A stretch of DNA of 64,000 bases from Stomorhina lunata (taxonomy: Eukaryota; Arthropoda; Insecta; Diptera; Rhiniidae), in contig OW121743.1 of assembly GCA_933228675.1 (NCBI GenBank), positions 11,232,186-11,296,185 of the forward strand. The letters run 5' to 3'. Shown here one piece after another: positions 38,201 through 49,388 of the stretch; the first letter of the stretch is position 1, and each line of letters starts with the position of its first letter. The position numbers and the translations under genes are program-made. The notes under the pieces are model-generated. The model saw only the letters and a list, made by a program, of their open reading frames with translations. It did no database searches and was not told the DNA's origin.

Positions 38201-39337
38201 CCAGACCATAGACCAGACCATAGACCAGACCATAGACCAGACCATAGACCAGACCATAGACCAGACCATAGACCAGACCATAGACCAGACCATAGACCAG
38301 ACCATAGACCAGACCATAGACCAGACCATAGACCAGACCATAGACCAGACCATAGACCAGACCATAGACCAGACCATAGACCAGACCATAGACCAGACCA
38401 TAGACCAGACCATAGACCAGACCATAGACCAGACCATAGACCAGACCATAGACCAGACCATAGACCAGACCATAGACCAGACCATAGACCAGACCATAGA
38501 CCAGACCATAGACCAGACCATAGACCAGACCATAGACCAGACCATAGACCAGACCATAGACCAGACCATAGACCAGACCATAGACCAGACCATAGACCAG
38601 ACCATAGACCAGACCATAGACCAGACCATAGACCAGACCATAGACCAGACCATAGACCAGACCATAGACCAGACCATAGACCAGACCATAGACCAGACCA
38701 TAGACCAGACCATAGACCAGACCATAGACCAGACCATAGACCAGACCATAGACCAGACCATAGACCAGACCATAGACCAGACCATAGACCAGACCATAGA
38801 CCAGACCATAGACCAGACCATAGACCAGACCATAGACCAGACCATAGACCAGACCATAGACCAGACCATAGACCAGACCATAGACCAGACCATAGACCAG
38901 ACCATAGACCAGACCATAGACCAGACCATAGACCAGACCATAGACCAGACCATAGACCAGACCATAGACCAGACCATAGACCAGACCATAGACCAGACCA
39001 TAGACCAGAACAGACCATAGACCAGACCATAGACCAGACCATAGACCAGACCATAGACCAGACCATAGACCAGACCATAGACCAGAACAGACCATAGACC
39101 AGAACAGACCATAGACCAGACCATAGACCAGACCATAGACCAGACCATAGACCAGACCATAGACCAGACCATAGACCAGACCATAGACCAGACCATAGAC
39201 CAGACCATAGACCAGACCATAGACCAGACCATAGACCAGACCATAGACCAGACCATAGACCAGACCATAGACCAGACCATAGACCAGACCATAGACCAGA
39301 CCATAGATCAGACCATAGACCAGACCATAGAACAGAT
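32256..39337 (+). repeat. 12-bp satellite (ACCAGACCATAG), about 590 copies
   Basis: Head-to-tail units over 7.1 kb, with an assembly gap inside. Variants form higher-order blocks. GAACATAGACCATACCATAG occurs in pairs 84 bp apart near 36886/36968, 37352/37436, 37652/37736 and 37916/38000. A block with ATAAAGCAGACC, ACTAGACC and ACCGTAGACC occurs twice, about 213 bp apart (35118 and 35331). The period is a multiple of three, so three frames on the minus strand and two on the plus strand stay open for up to thousands of codons (VWSM-, GLVY-, SGLW- or DQTI-type repeats). This is not evidence of coding. Confidence 0.98.
33079..33278. other. Assembly gap, 200 N
   Basis: Exactly 200 unknown bases inside the 12-bp satellite. 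A round number suggests a placeholder, so the true array length is unknown. The unit right of the gap is irregular (ACCACTAGACC). Confidence 0.99.
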
Positions 39338-40361
39338 ATTTTCCCTTAGTGCGAAACACCCGCAATTAAACATTTAGGATTTTTAAGAAGTTGTTGTTGT
39401 TAGTTCAGGATATCTTGAAAACTGTTTATCTGATTTTATTGAAAAATACATGAGAGGCTAAAGAACAAAATTGCCGTTTAAATGCAACAACAAAAGGTTT
39501 TTGTGTAATCAAGTTTTTTGAAGATATTTTCATCGCAATGTAATTTATTTTTGTGCAAAATCGAAAGTATTTGTTTTAGTTGGTTTAGCATATCTTGAAA
39601 ACGACTTATCTGATACAATTCAAATAAAAATATAAATAAAAAACTAAATTGCCCTTAAGACGTGGAAATACAAGACTTTTGTGTGGTCAACGATTTTAAG
39701 GATATTCACATCGAAATATGCAAAAAGTCTTTTTTTTTTGTGCAAAATCGAAAAAAATTATATTCATATGTTATCATAGTTTGTTTGTCATATATTAAAA
39801 ACTACTTGTCCAATTATATTGAAATTACGGATGTGCATTTGGTATAAAATTGCTCTTAAGTTGCTTTAACATATAATTCTTATGGAGGCAACCGTTTTGA
39901 AGTTATTCGAATTGCAGTAAGAAAAAATGTTAGCATATTTTTATGCAATTAAGAAAAATAATTGCTTATATAAACAAAAGAATCCCTATATCAAATTTTG
40001 TTGAAACCGAGCCATTTGCCTATACCTCCCATACAAGACTTTTCATAAAAGTCACTTCAATGCCTCCAAATTCACAAAAAGTGTCTGAAAAAGTTCATTT
40101 TCCAGACACTGTTCTTGGTGAAAGAAAGTCGCCCCAAGATAAAAAATTAAATGAATCTCAACATAATAAATATTTCTGCAGGACATTATTTATACAGTTT
40201 TTGTTGACCTATATCTGTTTTTGCTCTTTACACCAGTCACGAGTAGGTCAAATAGGTATTAAATATTAAGCTTTCTCTCTATATATGTTTTTCGATATAA
40301 ACAAAATTAAATACTGAAATTATGGTATATCTTTTTCAAATTTACTAAAAGGGCTTTAACT
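39335..40361 (+). repeat. 1.03-kb duplicated segment, copy 1
   Basis: From GATATTTTCCCTTAGTGCG to GGGCTTTAACT. It recurs at 40721-41746 with a period of 1386 bp. The only difference I found is one T in a T-run (10 versus 9). Inside are three diverged modules of about 180-200 bp, each with TATCTTGAAAAC-like, AAATTGCCCTTAAG-like and TTTTGTGCAAAATCGAAA motifs (anchors at 39411, 39591, 39791). A 108-codon frame at 39943-40269 has no recognisable domain and is probably chance. Confidence 0.93.
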
Positions 40362-40720
40362 AGACCAGACCATAGACCAGACCATAGACCAGACCATAGA
40401 CCAGACCATAGACCAGACCATAGACCAGACCATAGACCAGACCATAGACCAGACCATAGACCAGAACAGACCATAGACCAGACCATAGACCAGACCATAG
40501 ACCAGACCATAGACCAGACCATAGACCAGACCATAGACCAGACCATAGACCAGACCATAGACCAGACCATAGACCAGACCATAGACCAGACCATAGACCA
40601 GACCATAGACCAGACCATAGACCAGACCATAGACCAGACCATAGACCAGACCATAGACCAGACCATAGACCAGACCATAGACCAGACCATAGATCAGACC
40701 ATAGACCAGACCATAGAACA
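40362..40720 (+). repeat. 12-bp satellite between the two duplicated segments
   Basis: About 30 units of ACCAGACCATAG with one shortened unit (CAGAACAGACC at about 40463). Its right end (ATAGATCAGACC, then ATAGAACAGATATTTTCC) is identical to the right end of the large array at 39303-39340. Confidence 0.95.
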
Positions 40721-41746
40721 GATATTTTCCCTTAGTGCGAAACACCCGCAATTAAACATTTAGGATTTTTAAGAAGTTGTTGTTGTTAGTTCAGGATATC
40801 TTGAAAACTGTTTATCTGATTTTATTGAAAAATACATGAGAGGCTAAAGAACAAAATTGCCGTTTAAATGCAACAACAAAAGGTTTTTGTGTAATCAAGT
40901 TTTTTGAAGATATTTTCATCGCAATGTAATTTATTTTTGTGCAAAATCGAAAGTATTTGTTTTAGTTGGTTTAGCATATCTTGAAAACGACTTATCTGAT
41001 ACAATTCAAATAAAAATATAAATAAAAAACTAAATTGCCCTTAAGACGTGGAAATACAAGACTTTTGTGTGGTCAACGATTTTAAGGATATTCACATCGA
41101 AATATGCAAAAAGTCTTTTTTTTTGTGCAAAATCGAAAAAAATTATATTCATATGTTATCATAGTTTGTTTGTCATATATTAAAAACTACTTGTCCAATT
41201 ATATTGAAATTACGGATGTGCATTTGGTATAAAATTGCTCTTAAGTTGCTTTAACATATAATTCTTATGGAGGCAACCGTTTTGAAGTTATTCGAATTGC
41301 AGTAAGAAAAAATGTTAGCATATTTTTATGCAATTAAGAAAAATAATTGCTTATATAAACAAAAGAATCCCTATATCAAATTTTGTTGAAACCGAGCCAT
41401 TTGCCTATACCTCCCATACAAGACTTTTCATAAAAGTCACTTCAATGCCTCCAAATTCACAAAAAGTGTCTGAAAAAGTTCATTTTCCAGACACTGTTCT
41501 TGGTGAAAGAAAGTCGCCCCAAGATAAAAAATTAAATGAATCTCAACATAATAAATATTTCTGCAGGACATTATTTATACAGTTTTTGTTGACCTATATC
41601 TGTTTTTGCTCTTTACACCAGTCACGAGTAGGTCAAATAGGTATTAAATATTAAGCTTTCTCTCTATATATGTTTTTCGATATAAACAAAATTAAATACT
41701 GAAATTATGGTATATCTTTTTCAAATTTACTAAAAGGGCTTTAACT
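40721..41746 (+). repeat. 1.03-kb duplicated segment, copy 2
   Basis: Second copy of 39335-40361. After GGGCTTTAACT it continues into unique TTGTATATAATCG, whereas copy 1 continues into satellite. This places the right breakpoint of the duplication at 41746. The 108-codon frame (41328-41654) is carried along unchanged. Confidence 0.93.
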
Positions 41747-42170
41747 TGTATATAATCGTAGTAATAAGAGTAACTGAAACTGTATGTGACTAATAAATAT
41801 AGCATTATCTGGTTGACATGTTGGTGCATGTTTGTTGCCATATAAGTATACACTACCCCCTATGTGCGTTGACCTATTGACTTACTATATGATTTTTTAG
41901 GCATAAGTAAACACATAAAGTTAAAATTTGTTTAATAAACTTTAAAGTCCGTTTAGACATGTTAACGAACGCAAAAATAATTGCATGCAGTTACATTTAT
42001 TAGCTTGTGAATCATTCAAAAGCTATGAGCGCTGGTCGGCGCAAAGTGAACAGAACAGAAAATTAGTCGGCAGAGTTGCCGTTTTTTGTATTTTTAACTA
42101 AAATAGGTACTTTTTTCAATGTGTAGTTCTAACGTTTTAAAGAGAAAAAGTTTTATATTCCATTTTTTTA
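41747..42170. other. Unique intergenic sequence
   Basis: No gene seen. A GC-richer patch at 42030-42090 (GAGCGCTGGTCGGCGC and AGTCGGCAGAGTTGCC) stands out, but no function can be assigned. Confidence 0.5.
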
Positions 42171-45010
42171 AATAATTTTTTTCAAAAATTTTTCTATATT
42201 TTTTAAAATTTTTTTATCAAAAATTGTTCTATAGAAATTTTATTTATCAAAAATTTTTCTATAGAAATTTTTGTTATCAAAACTATTTCTATATTTTTTT
42301 ATCAAAAATTTTTCTATAGAAAATTTTTTCATCAAAAATTTTTTAACAAAATTTTTTCTATAGAATATGTTTTTATCAAAAATTTTTCTATACAAAATTT
42401 TTTATCAAAAATTTTTCTCTCTTAACATAAATTCTTGGTTCAACTAAAAATTAATTTCTTTTGAAAATTTTTCTATCTAAAATTTTTCTGTAGAAAATTT
42501 TTTCATCAAAAATTTTTGTATAGACAATTTTTTAATAAGATTTTTTCTATAGAAAATTTTTTTATCAAAAATTTTTCTATAGAAAATTTTTTATCAAAAA
42601 TGTTTCTATGGAAAATTTTTCTATAGAAGATTTGAAAATTTTTTGATATAAAAATATTTTTATCCAAAATTTTAACAGAAAAATTTTTGATAGACAAATT
42701 TTCTATAGAAAAATTTTGATAAATCTTCTATAGAAAATTTTTGTATCAAAAATTTTTCTATGGAAAATTTTTTAATAAAAATTTTTCTATGGAAAATTTT
42801 TTAATAAAAATTTTTTTATCAAAAATTTTTCTATACAAAATTTTTTTATCAAAAATTTTTCTATGGAAAATTTTTTATCAAAAATTTTTCTATGGAAAAT
42901 TTTTTTTCTATAGAAATTTTTTTTTCTATAGAAATTTTTTTTTATGAAACATTTTTCTATACAAAATTTTTTAACAAAATTTTTTCTATAGAAAATTTTT
43001 TTATCAAAAATTTTTCTATTTTTATAAAAAAATTTTCTATAGAAGATTTGAAAATTTTTTGATATAAAAATATTTTTATTGAAAATTTTTACAGAAAAAT
43101 TTTTGATAGAAAAATTTTCTATAGAAAAATTTTTGATAAATCTTCTATAGAAAATTTTTGTATCAAAAATTTTTCTATGGAAAATTTTTTAACAAAAATT
43201 TTTTAATTAATTTAAAATAATTTTCTAAGGAAAATTTTTGTATCTAAAATTTTTCTATAGAAAATTTTTTCATGAAAAGTTTTTGCTTAGAAAATATTAT
43301 AACAAAATTTTTTCTATAGAAAATTTTTTTATCAATAATTTTTCTATAGAATATTTTTTATCAAAAATTTTTCTATGGAAAATTTTTCTATAAATTTTTG
43401 ATCTTAAGATATTTTTATCCAAAATTTTTACAGAAAAGTTATGGTTGAAAATTTTTCTATAGAAAAATTTTTGATAAATCTTAGAAAATTTTTGTATCAA
43501 AAATTTTTCTATAGAAAATTTTTTAACAAAAATTTGTCTATGGAAACTTTTTTAACAAAAACTTTTCTAGAAGATTTGAAAATTTTATGATATAAAAATA
43601 TTTTTATTGAAAATTTTTACAGAAAAATTTTTGATAGAAAAATTTTCTATAGAAAAATTTTTGATAATTCTTCTATAGAAAATTTTTGTATCAAAAATTT
43701 TTCTAAGGAAAATTTTTTAACAAAATCTTTTCAATGGAAAATTTTTCTATGGAAAATTTTTTAATAAAAATTTATCTATAGGAAATTTTTTTATCAAAAA
43801 TTTGCATAGAAAATTTTATAACAAAATTTTTGCTATAGAAAAATTTTTGATCAAAAGTTTTTCTATAGAAAATTTGTTCATTAAAAATTTTTCTATAGAA
43901 AATTTTTTAACAAAATTTTTTCTATAGAAATTTTTTTTATCAAAAATTTTTCAATAGAAAATTTTTTATCAAAAATTTTTCCATAGAAAATTTTTTATCA
44001 AAAATTTTTCTATGGAAAATTTTTCTATAAATTTTTGATCTAAAAATATTTTTATCCAAAATTTTTACAGAAAAATTTTTGATAGAAAAATTTTCTATAG
44101 AAACATTTTTGATAAATCTTCTATAGAAAATTTTTGTATCAAAAATTTTTCTATGGAAAATTTTTTAACAAAAATTTTTCTATGGAAAATTTTTTAACAA
44201 AAATTTTTCTATGGAACATTTTCTAACAAAAACTTTTCTATAGGAATTTTTTTTCTATAGAAAATTTTTTCATTAAAAATTTTTCTATAGAAAGTTTTTT
44301 AACAAAATTTTTTCTATAGAAAATTTTTTTATCAGAAATTTTTCTATTTTTATCAAAAATTTTTCTATAGAAGACTTAAAAATTTTTTGTTATAAAAATA
44401 TTTTTATTGAAAATTTTTACTGAAAAATTTTTGATAGAAAAATTTTCTATAGAAAAATTTTTGATAAATCTTCAAAAAAAAAACTTTTGTATCAAAAATT
44501 TTTCTGTGGAAAATTTTTTAGCAAAAATTTTTCTATGGAAAATTTTTTAACAAAAATTTTTTTATCAAAAATTTTTTTATAGAAAATTTTTTATCAAAAA
44601 TTTTTCTATAGAAATAGAAAAATTTTGTTATCAAAACTTTTTCTATAGAACATTTTTTATCAAAAATTTTCTATAGAAAATTTTTTATCAAAAATTTTTC
44701 TAGAAAAAATTTTTTAACAAAAAATTTTTCGATAGAAAATTTGTTTATCAAAAATTTGTTTATAAAAAATTTTTTCATCAAAAGTATTTTTATAGAAAAT
44801 TTTTGATAAAAATTTTTCTATAGAAAATTTTTTATCAAAAATTTTTCTAGAAAAAATTTTTTAACAAAAAATTTTTCGATAGAAAATTTGTTTATCAAAA
44901 ATTTGTTTATAGAAAATTTTTTATCAAAAATTTTTCTATAGAAAATTTTTTTATCAAAATTTTTTCTATAGAAGATTTGAAAATTTTTGTTATAAAAATA
45001 TTTTTATCGA
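42171..45010. repeat. AT-rich dyad repeat region (family d), period about 29-31 bp, mixed orientation
   Basis: Basic motif ATCAAAAATTTTTCTATAG + AAAATTTTTT. Indels shift the period between 28 and 31. A longer block starting GAAGATTTGAAAATTTT and passing through ATATTTTTATCCAAAATTTT, ACAGAAAAATTTTTGATAG and GATAAATCTTCTATAG recurs near 42629, 43044, 43570, 44380 and 44975. Within that block the basic motif runs in the opposite direction (CTATAGAAAAATTTTTGATA), so inverted units alternate with direct ones. Confidence 0.9.
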
Positions 45011-45172
45011 AAATTTTTCTATAAAAACATTTTTGGATCGAAAATATCTAAAAACTATAAAAATCTAAAATTGTTTAATTTTAGAATTTATTTGTGTTTT
45101 GAAAAATATTCCCAATATTTACAAAAATGTTCCCAATGTTTACAGAAATGATAGTGTCGTGGCAACAATGTT

Positions 45173-45350
45173 CGAGATTATATTTCTTTATTCTCTCGAA
45201 TTATATATTTTATTGCTACAAATTTTATTTTGATTTGTTTCCTGCCTATTGTGGTTTTGTCCGAGATTATATTTCTTTATTCTCTCGAATTATATATTTT
45301 ATTGCTACAAATTTTATTTTGATTTGTTTCCTGCCTATTGTGGTTTTGTC
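45173..45350 (+). repeat. Direct tandem duplication, 89 bp x 2
   Basis: CGAGATTATATTTCTTTATT ... CCTATTGTGGTTTTGTC occurs at 45173-45261 and again from 45262, identical as far as read. A recent event. Confidence 0.95.
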
Positions 45351-45431
45351 TTTTCTTTAAAAAAGCGGCATCAACCAAGTCTGTAAACGTCCAAATTCCA
45401 TTTAAATGATTTAAATACTCATTTTCACGAG

Positions 45432-45638
45432 TTTTTTAATAATCGTGGTATTCACGAAAATTCAAAAAATTCATCGGCTACTGGTGGTATGGGCTCCGAG
45501 TCTTTCAACAGGGACTTCTGGATTTTGACAGTTGATAGCGGATATCTTGTAAAAGCTACATTTGTCAAATTAGATGCCATTGATGGAGTATTTATTCAAA
45601 AACACAAGAATAAATTTAACGTTTTTACAAAACGTTGA
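45432..45638 (+). pseudogene. CUB-like exon fragment (tentative)
   Basis: One frame is open from a stop near 45383 to TGA at 45636-45638 and reads FNNRGIHENSKNS, GGMGSESFNRDFWILTVDSG, YLVKATFVKLDAIDG. The W-I-x-T-V-D-x-G-Y-x-V-x-x-x-F-x-x-L-D spacing is what CUB domains show around their central strands. The cysteine that usually precedes the W is absent (F here), and no second CUB cysteine is seen. CATTTTCACGAG ending at 45431 could act as an acceptor and GGA|GTATTT near 45588 as a donor. No further exon was found nearby. It may be an isolated exon of a gene extending outside, a pseudogene piece, or chance. Confidence 0.3.
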
Positions 45639-46525
45639 TTCTCGCTTAGCCCCGATAAATTTTTTTATAGTCGCAAAATATCTCTTATGAAAAGTTCTTG
45701 GAACTCCCTAATTGTCACCAGTTATCTATAAATATTCATATTTGGAATAATTTTTGTCATATTTAATCTTTGCTATGTTAATTATCTAGGACTTAAATTC
45801 CCCTCACTCACTTTCACACCCTCTCCATTCCACTCCACTCCGATAATCCCCATTAGCCAAGGGTTAAACATTTTGACTACGAATATTTTATGATGACCAT
45901 GTGTTTAAACATTTTGTCTTGTTTGCTTATATCCGGCTGTTATATAATAAGTATTAGGATCTGGTAAAAGGTATTTAAGGGAATTTCATATTAAATGATT
46001 TCAAAGTTTGTTATATGTTAGTCGTAATGCCTTCAGTCTGTCGTCTGCAGCAATTTTATAAAATATGCAATATAATTTAGTTGCTGTTGCCGTTTCCAAT
46101 TTGCATAAATTATGGCCAAAAATAACAACGAATATAAATAGAAATTTTGTGATGGAGACGAGAAGAGTTTGTTGATATTAGAGTTAAATTTTCGACATTA
46201 TACCGAAATACATACTTTGAATGATATGGCTAATTTTGAGGGAATTTAAATTTTAACTAAGTTCTCGATTACACCTGTTTGTTGTCTGGGTGTGTAGCAC
46301 AATGTTAAGTGAGTCAATTATGCTTTAGGATAGCGGTAATGGAATTTATGTATATGGTAGTAAATTAAAGTGATGATTAGTTAGTTAATCATACAAAATA
46401 TTATACAACATTTTAAATTAAACAAGACTTCAACACAAAATGAACTAGAACTGAACCTAAAACCGAAGCTAGAAGCCAACTTATAACTTGAGCTTGATTT
46501 ATTCCAGAAAGTGAATCTGAACTAA
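45639..46525. other. Unique intergenic sequence
   Basis: Includes a C-rich patch at 45795-45870 (CACTCACTTTCACACCCTC, CATTCCACTCCACTCC). No gene or element supported. Confidence 0.5.
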
Positions 46526-48500
46526 AATTTCCTATTTTTATAGGAAATTTTCCTATTTTTATAGGAAATTTTTCAAAAATTTCCTATTTCTATAGGAAAT
46601 TTTTCAAAAAATTCCTATTTTTATAGGAAATTTTTCAAAAATTTCCTATTTTTTAAAGGAAATTTTTCAAAAATTTCCTATTTTTATTGGAAATTTTTCA
46701 AAAATTTCCTATTTTTATAGGAAATTTTTCAAAAATTTCCTATTTATATAGGAAATTTTTCAAAAATTTCCTATTTTTATAGGAAATTTTTCAAAAATTT
46801 CCTATTTATATAGGAAACTTTTCAAAAATTTCCTATTTTTATAGGAAATTTTTCAAAAATTTCCTATTTTTATAGGAAAATTTTCAAAAATTTCCTATTT
46901 TTATAGGAAATTTTTCAAAAATTTCCTATTTTTATAGGAAATTTTTCAAAAATGTCTTATTCTTTAAAGGAAATTTTTCAAAAATTTCCTATTTTTTAAA
47001 GGAAATTTTTCAAAAATTTCCTATATTTATAGGAAATTTTTCAAAAATTTCCTATTTTTATAGGAAATTTTTCAAAAATTTCCTATTTTTATAGGAAATT
47101 TTTCAAAAATTTCCTATTTTTATAGGAAATTTTTCAAAAATTTCCTATTTTTATAGGAAATTTTTCATAAATTTCCTATTTTTATAGGAAATTTTTCAAA
47201 AATTTCCTATTTTTATAGGAAATTTTTCAAAAATTTCCTATTTTTATAGGAAATTTTTCAAAAATTTCCTATTTTTATAGGAAATTTTTCAAAAATTTCC
47301 TATTTTTATAGGAAATTTTTCAAAAATTTCCTATTTTTATTAAAAATTTTTCAAAAATTTCCTATTTTTATAGGAAATTTTTCAAAAATTTCCTATTTTG
47401 ATAGGAAATTTTTCAAAAATTTCCTATTTTTATAGGAAATTCTTCAAAAATTTCCTATTTTTATAGGAAATTCTTCACAAATTTCCTATTTTTATAGGAA
47501 ATTTTTCAAAAATTTCCTATTTTTATAGGAAATTTTTCAAAAATTTCCTATTTTTATAGGAAATTTTTCAAAAATTTCCTATTTTTACAGAAAACTTTTC
47601 AAAAATGTCCTATTTTTATAGGAAATTTTTCAAAAATTTCCTATTTTTATAGGAAATTTTTCAAAAATTTCCTATTTTAATAGGAAATTTTTCAAAAATG
47701 TCCTATTTTTATAGGAAATTTTTCAAAAATTTCCTATTTTTATAGGAAATTTTTCAAAAATTTCCTATTTTTATAGGAAATTTTTCAAAAATTTCCTATT
47801 TTTATAGGAAATTTTTCAAAAATTTCCTATTTTTATAGGAAATTTTTCAAAAATTTCCTATTTTTATAGGAAATTTTTCAAAAATTTCCTATTTTTATAG
47901 GAAATTTTTCAAAAATTTCCTATTTTTATAGGAAATTCTTCAAAAATTTCCTATTTTTATAGGAAATTTTTCAAAAATTTCCTATTTTTATAGGAAATTT
48001 TTCAAAAATTTCCTATTTTTATAGGAAATTTTTCAAAAATTTCCTATTTTTATAGGAAATTTTTCAAAAATTTCCTATTTTTATAGGAATTTTTTCAAAA
48101 ATTTCCTATTTTTATAGGAAACTTTTCAAAAATTTCCTATTTTTATAGGAAACTTTTCAAAAATTTCCTATTTTTATAGGAAATTTTTCAAAAATGTCCT
48201 ATTTTTATAGGAAATTTTTCAAAAATGTCCTATTTTTATAGGAAATTTTTCAAAAATGTCCTATTTTTATAGGAAATTTTTCAAAAATTTCCTATTTTTA
48301 TAGGAAATTTTTCAAAAATTTCCTATTTTTATAGGAATTTTTTCAAAAATTTCCTATTTTTATAGGAAATTTTTCAAAAATTTCCTATTTTTATAGGAAA
48401 TTTTTCAAAAATTTCCTATTTTTATAGGAAATTTTTCAAAAATTTCTTATTTTTATGGGAAATTTAAAAAAAAAATATTTTTATGGGATTTTTTTAATTT
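46526..48500 (-). repeat. 31-bp fully dyad-symmetric tandem array (family e)
   Basis: About 64 units of CCTATTTTTATAGG joined to AAATTTTTCAAAAATTT. Period 31 bp (TCAAAAATTT at 47041 and 47072). CCTAT/ATAGG is one stem and GGAAATTTTT-C-AAAAATTTCC is another perfect odd palindrome, so nearly every base belongs to a dyad. It is the reverse complement of family b at 18.6 kb apart from one position (C instead of T), which completes the symmetry. Array e is more uniform than b. Confidence 0.96.
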
Positions 48501-49388
48501 CTTATTTCACGTTTCAAAAGTTTATTTTTTTTTATACGAAATTTTTTTAAATTTTTTTATTTTTATAGTAAATTTTCTAAAAAATTCGAAGATTTATAAG
48601 AAGTATTTCAAACATTCACCAAAATTTTTTTAAATCCCTAAAATTCATTGATTCCCAATCTCAACAAAAGGAATAAATAACAAGTTAACTAAACATTTCC
48701 CCTAAAAGCTTCATATAGAAAATTCATCAATGCTTTTAAGCTTAAAATCCTAACCATGTCCTTTTAATATTCTATGCATCCTAAATAGTTTTTTCCTAGT
48801 TTTTGGGCAAAAAAAAAATTGGATTTAAACAATTGAGCCCTTTTTTGTTGATTCTCTATATTTTGCACGAGTAGATAAAATAAAATAGAAACAAAACTAA
48901 AAACTTCATTTGGCCACAAATCCGCCATAAACAAAAGCTCTGATAAAACCACTGGAAATTCAAAAATACGAGTGCTAAAAGCTTAAACACTGAATGTTTT
49001 TTTCCGATGAAACTGACACTCAATAACCGCAGATTTAGAATTCAAAAAAAATACAAAAAAGATAATTCTAATAAAAAACAAAACTAAACAACAAAAATAA
49101 TAGACAAAACTGAAAACTATAAAAAAGGATACAGAGAAAATCTCTTAACCATCGAAAACATTTACAAGGAGGAAATAAAATCTGTGTGACTGGATTAAAA
49201 AGGAAATGACACTAGATATTTTTAGAACAATGTAAGAACTCCATTAACTAAGTATTTACTTTGTTTCGAATATAAAAAGCATTAACATGGACCATTGTGA
49301 GTGGTTTTCTTTTATAGTTTTTCAAAATTCTTTTTCTATCAAATGCCATAAATATTGAGTGGTTTTTGTTGCTAGTGTGACTGAGTTA
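48501..49388. other. AT-rich intergenic sequence
   Basis: Begins with decayed family e units (to about 48600), then unique AT-rich DNA up to the satellite. No gene supported. Confidence 0.55.

Noticed and set aside
32061..39365. Very long open reading frames (up to about 2400 codons) in several frames across the 12-bp satellite
   Set aside because: The period is a multiple of three without a stop in five of six frames. Repeats of VWSM, GLVY, SGLW, DQTI or RPDH, overlapping in several frames and crossing an N gap, are artefacts. The unique ends of these frames show no domain.
39943..41654. Identical 108-codon ORFs in the two duplicated segments
   Set aside because: The sequence composition is unremarkable, no domain or signal peptide is evident, and identity follows from the recent DNA duplication rather than selection.
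48764..48952. Minus-strand 62-codon ORF
   Set aside because: It begins with GTG rather than ATG and no splice acceptor fits; composition is that of AT-rich spacer.
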